Shown here: in pieces, positions 52,612-60,259 of the stretch
Layout: the number at the start of each line of letters is the position of its first letter
Numbering within the stretch: the stretch's first letter is position 1
Assembly: GCA_020634855.1 (NCBI GenBank)
Contig: JACKAU010000009.1
Location: 310,001 to 374,000 of the forward strand
DNA: 64,000 bases
Direction of reading: 5' to 3'
DNA from: Anaerolineales bacterium
Lineage (GTDB): Bacteria; Chloroflexota; Anaerolineae; 4572-78; J111
Translations under genes and position numbers: made by a program
Notes under the pieces: generated by a model
Told to the model about the DNA's origin: nothing
The model's database searches: none
The model's input: only the letters and a program-made list of their open reading frames with translations

Positions 52612-53329
52612 AGCGCTCTCCCAGATACGCCTTGATCACGTGCGGGTTTCTGGAGACATCTTGCGGCGAACCCTCGGCAATTTTGGTACCGGCATTCAAG
52701 ACGACCACGTGGTTAGACAAATTCATGACCGCTTTGACAATATGCTCGACCACAATCACGGTGATCCCCTGCTGCTTAAATTCACCGATCAGGCTCATCG
52801 CGGCGTTGACTTCGGTGGGGGTCAGGCCGGCCATAAACTCATCCAGCAGCAGCAGTTTGGGGCGAGTCGCCAGCGCGCGGCCCAACTCCAACCATTTGCG
52901 CTCCATCACCGTTAGGCTGCCGGCCTTGGTCTGGTGCTTTTCGGCCAGGCCGATGAAGGCCAGAATCTCCATCGCTTCGGTTTTGGCCTGGCGGGTGCTC
53001 GATACCGGCTCGTGGCCGTACATCCGCCCGGCCATCACGTTTTGCAGTGCGGTCAAATGCAGAAACGGTCGCACCAACTGAAACGAGCGGGCGATACCTC
53101 GCGCCGACACCTGATGCGCCGGCAGGCCGGTAATATCTTTGCCTTCAAGCAGCACCTGACCCGAAGTCGGCGGAAAGGTGCCGGCCACAATATTGAATGC
53201 GGTCGATTTGCCGGAGCCGTTAGGGCCAATCAAGCCCACTACGTCGCCTTCCTCAACGGTGAACGACACATTGCTCAGCGCCAGCAAGCCGTCGAAGGAT
53301 TTAGTTAGCTGTCTCACGTCCAGAAGCAA
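52598..53329 (-). CDS. livG: ABC ATP-binding protein, LivG type
   Basis: A 243-residue ATPase with Walker A LIGPNGSGKSTAF and Walker B LLLLDEFMAGLTP. The signature region reads SLTVMERKWLELGRALA instead of the usual LSGGQ, as in many LivG proteins where it is relaxed. The start appears to be TTG 53329. It is the first gene of the importer set downstream of pcaB, separated by palindrome family A copy 2. Confidence 0.9.
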   Translation of the reverse strand: MLLDVRQLTKSFDGLLALSNVSFTVEEGDVVGLIGPNGSGKSTAFNIVAGTFPPTSGQVLLEGKDITGLPAHQVSARGIARSFQLVRPFLHLTALQNVMAGRMYGHEPVSSTRQAKTEAMEILAFIGLAEKHQTKAGSLTVMERKWLELGRALATRPKLLLLDEFMAGLTPTEVNAAMSLIGEFKQQGITVIVVEHIVKAVMNLSNHVVVLNAGTKIAEGSPQDVSRNPHVIKAYLGERYAAH

Positions 53330-53358
53330 TTCGACTTCGTCCTTCCTTTATAAGGTGT

Positions 53359-53417
53359 GGAGCGTCAAAGTTTACTTTGACCATAGTCTGTAATGACAAA
53401 GCAAGCTTTGTTGCTCC
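53359..53417. repeat. Dispersed palindrome family A, copy 2
   Basis: A 59-bp element, GGAGCGTCAAAG to CAAGCTTTGTTGCTCC, in inverse orientation to copy 1. It fills the pcaB-livG gap and ends 1 bp from the pcaB stop. Confidence 0.75.
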
Positions 53418-53418
53418 G

Positions 53419-54777
53419 CTATATTTTGGCCGGTGTGGCTGCCGCCTGCGCCGCTTCGGCCAGGACGCGGTCGATAAACAGGTTGGCCGAGCCAAAATAG
53501 GCCGTTTCATCTTTGAGGGCCGGCCAATCGAGCGGCGCATCAACCTTGTCTCGCACCACATCGACCAGATGGCGATTTTGATCCAGCGCCACCTGCACCG
53601 CCTCCTGGACCAGTTGTTTGGCCTCAGCCCGAGCCATGTAATCTGTCAGGGCAAAATTGATCGCTTCGGCCAGTATCAGTCCGTTCGACGCGGCCACGTT
53701 CTGCTGCATTCGGTCTGAATCGATCACCATGTTTTCGCTCAAATAGCGGGCCTTGTTCAGCGCCGATCCGGTCAGGGCGAACATCTGCGGCAGCGTCAGC
53801 CATTCGACTTGCCAACCGTGGGTGGCGCGCTCGTGTTCCTGTACCAAGGCTTGATGCAGCGCCGACAGCAGTCCGGCATTGGTTCGGGCCGCAGCGATGA
53901 TCAGTTCGCTGATAATCGGGTTGCGCTTTTGCGGCATCGTGCTGGAGCCGCCCCGCGCCGTGTCCGCCGACTCGCGCACTTCGCCGACCTCGGTTTGGGC
54001 CAGTAGAATGATATCCTGAGCCATTTTAGCCAAGCTGCCGCTCACCAGCGACAGCCAGCCGGCCGCTTCGGCCAGGTTGTCGCGCTGCGTGTGCCACGGA
54101 ACGGCCGGCGCGCCCAACTGCAACGCCTCGGCCAGCGCCGCTTGCACTGCTGCGCCGTTGTCACCCAGCGAGGCCAGCGTGCCTGCCGCGCCGCCAAACT
54201 GCACCACCAGCAAACGCGGTTTCAGTTCAATTAGCCGCTGCCGATGCCGCAGCAGCGGGGCCAACCAACCGGCCGCTTTCAGCCCGAACGGAATAGGCAA
54301 CGCCTGCTGGGAATGGGTGCGGCCGGCTATCAGTGTCGTCCGGTGCTGCTCGGCCAGTCCGGCCAGGTTGGTAATGACCGCCAGTAACACCGGTTCGATC
54401 TGCTCCAGCGCGGCCCGCATTTGCAGCACCAAGGCCGTATCGACAATATCTTGCGTCGTCGCGCCCCAATGAACATAGCCGGCCGCGTCTGGACCGACCT
54501 GCCCTCGCAGTTGTCTGACCAGCTCGATGATCGGGACGCCGGCTTGCTCGACTCCTTTTCGCAGCGCGTCAAAATCGACCGTTAGCGCCGACACTCCGGC
54601 CACAATTTTCTCCACCGCCGCCTCGGGAATGACGCCCAATCGACCCTGCACTTCAGCCAAAGTGGCTTCCACCGTCAACATATCACGGACAAATTGCTGA
54701 TCGGAAAAAATATTCGCCAAACTCGGATCGCTGAACAAGGGGGCATATATGGTTGAGTCGGTCGGTGAAAAAGGCAT
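53419..54777 (-). CDS. pcaB: 3-carboxy-cis,cis-muconate cycloisomerase
   Basis: A 452-residue member of the fumarase/adenylosuccinate lyase superfamily. GGSSTMPQKRNPIISEL is the conserved signature, with VHWGATTQDIVDTA and RTHSQQALPIPFGLKAAGW as the other two conserved blocks; these combined are typical of PcaB. It lactonises the ring-cleavage product from protocatechuate to gamma-carboxymuconolactone. It lies just downstream of pcaG. Confidence 0.93.
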   Translation of the reverse strand: MPFSPTDSTIYAPLFSDPSLANIFSDQQFVRDMLTVEATLAEVQGRLGVIPEAAVEKIVAGVSALTVDFDALRKGVEQAGVPIIELVRQLRGQVGPDAAGYVHWGATTQDIVDTALVLQMRAALEQIEPVLLAVITNLAGLAEQHRTTLIAGRTHSQQALPIPFGLKAAGWLAPLLRHRQRLIELKPRLLVVQFGGAAGTLASLGDNGAAVQAALAEALQLGAPAVPWHTQRDNLAEAAGWLSLVSGSLAKMAQDIILLAQTEVGEVRESADTARGGSSTMPQKRNPIISELIIAAARTNAGLLSALHQALVQEHERATHGWQVEWLTLPQMFALTGSALNKARYLSENMVIDSDRMQQNVAASNGLILAEAINFALTDYMARAEAKQLVQEAVQVALDQNRHLVDVVRDKVDAPLDWPALKDETAYFGSANLFIDRVLAEAAQAAATPAKI

Positions 54778-54865
54778 GCGTCGCTAGTACCTATTACTGA
54801 TGATGTTAGGAATAGGGAGGAAGGGAAGCTTTTCCCCTACTACCTACTACCTACCCCCTACCCCT

Positions 54866-55420
54866 TTAGGGATTGAAAAACACCGTCTCTTGATCCCCTT
54901 GCAAGTGAATGTCAAAACGGTAGGTCGGGACATCGCCGAACTCTTCGCGTTGGGCGATCAGGGTGGCCCGTCGCTCCGGCGGGACGCTGTTGAGCAGTGG
55001 ATCGTCGGCGTTAGTGCTTTCGTCGGAAAAGTAAAGGCGAGTCAGGGCGTGTATGAGCATGCCCCGTGAGAAAACGCGTACGTTGATGTAGGGCGTTTGC
55101 GCGCCGGCAATGATGCCCGGCTTGATCGTTTTGAACCAGAAGCCGGCCCCCAATGTTTCTGATCGACCAAAGCCGCGAAAATTCGGGTCGGCTTGAGCCT
55201 GGTTGGGATCGGCCGGGTGGTTGAAGTAACCGTGGGCATCGGCTTGCCAGATCTCAATACAGCCGTCTTTAACCGGCTGGCCGTCGCCATCCAGCAATTG
55301 ACCTTTAATGTAAATCCGCTGGCCGACCGTCTCGTCTTGAACCAAACTGTTTTCGCCGCCCCGGATCATCCCAATATTAAAGTAAGGGCCGACGGTCTGG
55401 CTGCCGGTTTGGATGGACAT
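54866..55420 (-). CDS. pcaG: Protocatechuate 3,4-dioxygenase alpha subunit
   Basis: A 184-residue intradiol-dioxygenase-fold subunit. TGSQTVGPYFNIG, KDGCIEIWQADAHGYFNHP and NVRVFSRGMLIHALTRLYF are typical of PcaG, which lacks the full set of iron ligands and completes the active site with PcaH. The start is the ATG at 55420 with AAGGAGG upstream, 1 nt after the pcaH stop. Confidence 0.93.
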   Translation of the reverse strand: MSIQTGSQTVGPYFNIGMIRGGENSLVQDETVGQRIYIKGQLLDGDGQPVKDGCIEIWQADAHGYFNHPADPNQAQADPNFRGFGRSETLGAGFWFKTIKPGIIAGAQTPYINVRVFSRGMLIHALTRLYFSDESTNADDPLLNSVPPERRATLIAQREEFGDVPTYRFDIHLQGDQETVFFNP

Positions 55421-55421
55421 C

Positions 55422-56141
55422 TTAAACCTCCTTGGTTTCAAACGGCGTTTCGCGGCTGCCGCACAAGACAATATTAAAGCGATAGCCTAACGCCCATTCC
55501 GGCGTAGTGATATCGTGGGCGTACGTTGACACCAGTAATTGGCGAGCGCTTTCATCGGGGATGCTGTTGTAGATGGGGTCGAGGGCCAGCAGCGGGTCGC
55601 CCGGAAAGTACATCTGCGTGACCAGCCGCGATAGAAATTCGCGGCCAAAGATGGAAAAATGAATGTGGGGGGGACGCCAGGCGTTGTGGTGATTGCGCCA
55701 GGGATAAGCGCCAGGTTTGATGGTAACGAAGCGATACTCGCCGTTTTCATCGGTCAGCACCCGGCCCGCGCCGCGAAAGTTAGGGTCCAACGGCGCATCG
55801 TGCTGATCAACCTTGTGCCAATAGCGACCGGTGGCGTTAGCCTGCCACACTTCCAACAGCGCGTTGCGTACCGGTCGATCGGCTTCATCGGTGACGCGAC
55901 CGACCACAATAATGCGTTCGCCGATGGGTTCACCGTTAATCGCCGAATTCTTGGTCAGATCGTTGTCCAGCGGATTGAGATCGTCGTGGCCGTAGACCGG
56001 GCCGGTCAGCTCCGACAGGGTGTGGGCCATGGGGATAAGCGGTTTGGTCGGCCCCCGTTTGACGGTGGATTTGTACCCTTCGTAGAGGTAAGACGGTTGC
56101 CGCGCCCAATCAATAACGGACGCAGTGTTAGATACAGTCAT
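55422..56141 (-). CDS. pcaH: Protocatechuate 3,4-dioxygenase beta subunit
   Basis: A 239-residue catalytic subunit that cleaves protocatechuate between its two hydroxyls to 3-carboxy-cis,cis-muconate using O2. The iron ligands are visible: a Tyr in NATGRYWHK, a Tyr in KPGAYPWRNHHNAW and two His in RPPHIHFSIFG. The start at 56141 follows GGGAGAG by 8 nt; an in-frame TTG upstream is unlikely. Confidence 0.95.
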   Translation of the reverse strand: MTVSNTASVIDWARQPSYLYEGYKSTVKRGPTKPLIPMAHTLSELTGPVYGHDDLNPLDNDLTKNSAINGEPIGERIIVVGRVTDEADRPVRNALLEVWQANATGRYWHKVDQHDAPLDPNFRGAGRVLTDENGEYRFVTIKPGAYPWRNHHNAWRPPHIHFSIFGREFLSRLVTQMYFPGDPLLALDPIYNSIPDESARQLLVSTYAHDITTPEWALGYRFNIVLCGSRETPFETKEV

Positions 56142-56220
56142 TGTATTCTCTCCCGTATTCAAATTTAGAACAATTAATCAACAGCTAGCGAACTGTAGTT
56201 GTAGACTAAGGCTGATAACG

Positions 56221-56601
56221 TTAATCAGTAGCCAACTCTGAAAACACCTGCTTAGCAATAGCGATGGCGGAGTTGGCAGCCGGGACGCCGGCGTATACGG
56301 CCACTTGCAGCAGCACCTCTTTCACTTCGTCAGGTGTGACGCCGGTGTTTTGGGTGGCGCGGAGGTGCATCGCTAGTTCATGTTCTTTGCCCAGCGCCGC
56401 CAACAAGCCGATGGTCAACAAGTGGCGGGTGTGGCGATCCAACCCCGGCCGCGACCAAACCGCGCCCCAGGCCGTTTCGGTGATGAAGCGTTGAAAATCG
56501 GCATCGAATTCGGTTTTGTTGGCCTCAGCGCGATCCACGTGGGCATCGCCCAACACCTCCCGCCGAATCTTCATTCCCTGTTCAAACTTTTGCTCAGACA
56601 T
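56221..56601 (-). CDS. pcaC: 4-carboxymuconolactone decarboxylase
   Basis: A 126-residue alkylhydroperoxidase-like fold protein: RHTRHLLTIGLLAALGKEHELAMH, then NTGVTPDEVKEVLLQVAVYAGVP. It converts gamma-carboxymuconolactone to the 3-oxoadipate enol-lactone. It is not fused to PcaD, and no pcaD is present in the window. It lies between pcaH and the regulator. Confidence 0.93.
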   Translation of the reverse strand: MSEQKFEQGMKIRREVLGDAHVDRAEANKTEFDADFQRFITETAWGAVWSRPGLDRHTRHLLTIGLLAALGKEHELAMHLRATQNTGVTPDEVKEVLLQVAVYAGVPAANSAIAIAKQVFSELATD

Positions 56602-56657
56602 TAGCCCCCATCACCTAACTAATTCATCATTCATTATTCATCATTCCGAATCCCCGC

Positions 56658-57383
56658 TCACGCCGCCACATTAGAAATCAGTTTTGCGCCCGGCACTTGA
56701 TCGAGGACAGATTGGTTTTTGAGGGCCGTTTTCAGCACGCGCAGCGTAAGGAGCGCGTGCTCTCGCGCCAGATATTCCGCCCGCAGCCCCTCTCGATTTT
56801 CGATGGCATTGACAATGCCGCGATGCTGATCTTGCGCTACAAAAAATATCTTCCACGATTGACCGATTTCCGAAGTCGCAATCACAAAGGCATTGGGCGA
56901 GGCAAACGGTAGAGCCACGATCCGTTCCAGCATACGCTCGATCACAAAGCTGTCCGACAGGCCGAGGAGCTGCTGGTGAAAAATTTCGTTCAGCTCTAAG
57001 TAGGTCGCAATATCGTCGTTAGATAGCTCAGTTTGAGATAGTAAAGCGTCAATCTCAGCCACACAGGCTTTAATCCGGTTTAGCGCCGGTTCGCTGATCC
57101 CCCGCTCAGCCGCCCAGCGGGCCGCCATCCCTTCCAGCGTACCGCGCACTTCAATCGAGTCGCGAATGTCGTGTACCGTAAACTCTCGAACCACGTAGCC
57201 GCTGCCCGGCGCTTTCTCCAGCAGGCCCTCTTCGGCCAGCCGCGCCAAAGCAGCCCGAATCGGCGTGCGCGATACGCCTAAGCGGTCAACCAGGTTGACT
57301 TCGAGCAGCCGCTCGCCGGGCGCTATCTCACCGTTCAGGATGAGTTCTCTAAGACTAATCAATGTCTTGACTGTTTGTGACAT
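56658..57383 (-). CDS. FadR/GntR-family regulator
   Basis: A 241-residue regulator. The N-terminal winged helix (ISLRELILNGEIAPGERLLEVNLVDRLGVSRTPIRAAL) is of the GntR type and the helical FCD domain follows (DIRDSIEVRGTLEGMAARWAAERG), whose ligand is usually a carboxylic acid. It heads the catabolic island on the same strand and probably senses an aromatic acid or pathway intermediate. The operator was not identified. Confidence 0.9.
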   Translation of the reverse strand: MSQTVKTLISLRELILNGEIAPGERLLEVNLVDRLGVSRTPIRAALARLAEEGLLEKAPGSGYVVREFTVHDIRDSIEVRGTLEGMAARWAAERGISEPALNRIKACVAEIDALLSQTELSNDDIATYLELNEIFHQQLLGLSDSFVIERMLERIVALPFASPNAFVIATSEIGQSWKIFFVAQDQHRGIVNAIENREGLRAEYLAREHALLTLRVLKTALKNQSVLDQVPGAKLISNVAA

Positions 57384-57554
57384 GGTAGACTGTGAAATTT
57401 TGATTTGATCGGGTTGAGGAAGCGTAACGTGATAAAAGTATACGCTATGTATACATATTTACAAAAAATCCCCTTATTGTTTAGTCGAACAAGGGAATTT
57501 GCCGCTGATTTGCTTATTTGTGTATACATGCACAAAGGAAGACAAAAACGAACT

Positions 57555-57607
57555 GGAGCGACAACGCTTGCTTGGTCAAGCCGATCAAAGCTCAGCTTTG
57601 ATGCTCC
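57555..57607. repeat. Dispersed palindrome family A, copy 3
   Basis: A 53-bp element bounded by GGAGCGACAACGCTTGCTT and CAGCTTTGATGCTCC, more diverged inside than the other copies. It lies 27 bp past the FtsX permease stop. Confidence 0.65.
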
Positions 57608-57633
57608 AGCGCTTGATTTTTCCGGGACGTAGT

Positions 57634-60021
57634 CTATTGATAAGCCAAACTCTCCCGCACGCTAATCCGCGTCGCGCCTCGAGCGGGCAGGATGCTGGCG
57701 ACGATGGACAGCACCGTGATAATCGCCAGCCAGTATAGCATACCGACCGGCGAATATTTGTAGGTTAGCTCGCCGCCCATAATGGCCGACAAGCCATACG
57801 TCAGCAGCGATCCCGCCGGAATACTGAGCGGCAGGGCGATCAACCAACTGAGCCAGCCGAGCAGCAGCCCTTCGCCCACCAGCAACTTAAATATTTGCAG
57901 CGACGACGCGCCAATCGCCCGCATCACGCCGATCTCGCGGCGGCGCTCCAGCACGTTGATCGACAGCACCCCGCTCAGCGACACCCCCCCGACCACCGCG
58001 ATGACGACGGCCATCGCGGCCAATAGACTGGTGATAATCTGGATGCCGCCGCTGAGAATGTCCTCAGTGATTTTGTGGGCGGTGTCGGTGTCGTCGGCTT
58101 GGAGTTTGAGGCCGTTGGCTTCGTAGAATTGGCGCAGATCGGCGGCGACGGCGGCTTCGCTGTCGGCATCTTGATGGGCGGTTTGCACCCGCAGAATTGT
58201 GGCCCGGCCGACCTCACGGGTCTCCTTGAGCAGCGTATCGCGTGGTACGTGCGCCGCGTTTTCGTTAAAGACCTCAAACAGCAGGCCGACCACCTGCCAA
58301 TGCGACTCCCGTTTGAGCGGGATGTCGAGCGTCACCCAATCGCCCACGCCCACACCGATTTTTTCGGCCAACTTCTGATTGAGCACCACCGCGTAGGTGT
58401 CGTCCGGCCTCAGCCAGCGACCGGCCCGCATTTGCGGCACATAGGTCTCGGTCGGTACGGGCAGCCCGCGAATGTTGGCCGAGACATCATCGTTGCTTTC
58501 CGGCCGGTCCATAGGGCGCAGCGTGCCGCTGGCGAAGCCCCACATCTCAACGCTGGTCACCTCCGGGTGAGCCAGCGCAATCTCCTCAACTGCCTCGATC
58601 CGCTCCTGATCTTCCAAACTGAGAAAGACATTGGCTTTGAAGGTTTCAAATAAAACCTGCCCATAAGTATAAACCAGCGACGCCTGCGTGTTCATCACCA
58701 TCATAAATACCAACCCACTGCCGACCAGCGTCAACTGAGTGATCGCCACCCGGCTCTTGTTGCGGAAGGTGTTGCTGATCATCAGCACCACACTGCGCGG
58801 CACTCGCTGCGCTTTGACCAGCACGCGATCGATAAATCCGGTTGCTCCGCCCAAGCCGTAGGTGCTGATCGCCTCACGAACGGTCATCCTTGCCCCAATC
58901 AAAATGGGGATGATCGCCACCAGCAGCGGCGATAGCACCGCCACGGCGGCTTGGATGAGCAGCACGTGCGGCAGAATAACAAAAGGCCCTGGTTCCATAT
59001 TAAACAGCCGAACCAACACGATACGCAGCCCCTGCGCGCCGAGCGCGCCCAGTGGGACTGCCAGCAGCAGGGCCAGCAGTGCGTAGGCCATAACCTGCAT
59101 AAAATAAGCGCTTAAAATATGCCAAAAGCTCGCGCCGACGGCCTTCATCATCCCAATCTGGTTGACCTGCTGGGCGATGATCGCCGTGATGGTGTTGTAA
59201 ACCAGAAACAGTCCCAGCACCAACGCCACCACCGACAGGCTGGTCAACAGGTAGAACACCCCATTGAGATCATCTTGGATAAAGTGCTCGTCTGGCGAGG
59301 TCGTGCGATTGTCATTGGGCAGCGCCGCACCGACTTCATAATCTTGCTTCTCTAAGTGGGTCTGCATCCGGTCGGCCACGGCGACGGCGGCGTCCGGTTC
59401 GTATTCAGGCAGAAGGGCCAAGACGCGGTCGAAATTTGGTTCACCGGTCAGTTGGCCGAAGCGGTCGCGGGTAGTGTAGAAGGTCGGCGGACCGCCAAAG
59501 GACGAAGGCGCGACCATGGTGTTGTAGATGACGCCGCCGATCTCAACCGGGTATACCTTGTCGTCAATTTCCAGATAGACCGTATCGCCCACATCGATAC
59601 CGTGGTCACGCTCCACGGCCATCGTTTTGCGATGGGGCCACTCGCCCCGGTCCAGCGCAAATGTATTGATCGTTTGATCGTCGTAATCGGGTCGGGCCAG
59701 CAAATCGGCCGTTTGCCAGGGATCGTCGGCGCTGCGCCGCCATTTGATCCGTTCTTCCTGGCGGCCTTCCACGGTCTCGACCCCCGTCAGCCCCGCTAAC
59801 GCCTCGACCATCGTGTCGTCGATGGGTGGATCGACCCACAGGCCGATCATCGGCGGCGTGGTGCCGCGCCAGACGGTGGTGATATCGCGGCTGATGAACT
59901 CCAGCGCCCCCATCGTCGTGCCGATGGCAAACGCGCCAATCGCGATAATCAGCACCACCTGAAAGGTTCGCCCTTTGTTTTCCCAGACATCGTACCAGGT
60001 TTTGTGACGAATAACACCCAT
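57634..60021 (-). CDS. FtsX/MacB-type ABC permease, two FtsX domains
   Basis: A 795-residue membrane protein with an N-terminal helix (VVLIIAIGAFAIGTTMGAL), a large extracytoplasmic MacB_PCD-like domain, three helices of the first FtsX domain, a second extracytoplasmic region and a final FtsX domain ending in SILPARGATRISVRESLAY. It resembles lipoprotein or macrolide export permeases. No ATP-binding partner gene lies in the window on either side, which is unusual. AGGAG lies 9 nt before the ATG. Confidence 0.85.
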   Translation of the reverse strand: MGVIRHKTWYDVWENKGRTFQVVLIIAIGAFAIGTTMGALEFISRDITTVWRGTTPPMIGLWVDPPIDDTMVEALAGLTGVETVEGRQEERIKWRRSADDPWQTADLLARPDYDDQTINTFALDRGEWPHRKTMAVERDHGIDVGDTVYLEIDDKVYPVEIGGVIYNTMVAPSSFGGPPTFYTTRDRFGQLTGEPNFDRVLALLPEYEPDAAVAVADRMQTHLEKQDYEVGAALPNDNRTTSPDEHFIQDDLNGVFYLLTSLSVVALVLGLFLVYNTITAIIAQQVNQIGMMKAVGASFWHILSAYFMQVMAYALLALLLAVPLGALGAQGLRIVLVRLFNMEPGPFVILPHVLLIQAAVAVLSPLLVAIIPILIGARMTVREAISTYGLGGATGFIDRVLVKAQRVPRSVVLMISNTFRNKSRVAITQLTLVGSGLVFMMVMNTQASLVYTYGQVLFETFKANVFLSLEDQERIEAVEEIALAHPEVTSVEMWGFASGTLRPMDRPESNDDVSANIRGLPVPTETYVPQMRAGRWLRPDDTYAVVLNQKLAEKIGVGVGDWVTLDIPLKRESHWQVVGLLFEVFNENAAHVPRDTLLKETREVGRATILRVQTAHQDADSEAAVAADLRQFYEANGLKLQADDTDTAHKITEDILSGGIQIITSLLAAMAVVIAVVGGVSLSGVLSINVLERRREIGVMRAIGASSLQIFKLLVGEGLLLGWLSWLIALPLSIPAGSLLTYGLSAIMGGELTYKYSPVGMLYWLAIITVLSIVASILPARGATRISVRESLAYQ

Positions 60022-60111
60022 TGTCCTGCTCTCCTATAACTGTCGGCAACCATTAACATCATTCACTACGTCGTTTGGCAGGTTAGGTTGCAAATCAAAG
60101 AGCAACCCCAC

Positions 60112-60211
60112 AAGACCTGTCAGGTTTTCGAGGGTATCGTTTGGTGTAAAGTATAGCCCTATCGTTCCTTCATTTCGCCCAATCGTATCTTGTAAAACCT
60201 GACAGGTCTTC
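60112..60211. repeat. Dispersed palindrome family B, copy 3
   Basis: A 100-bp element with AAGACCTGTCAGGTTTTC and AAAACCTGACAGGTCTTC arms, in the spacer between the divergent permease and LuxR genes. The interior differs from copies 1 and 2. Confidence 0.75.
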
Positions 60212-60259
60212 GGTAGATAAATTGAATTGTCGCACCAAACCCATATAATAACGCCTACG

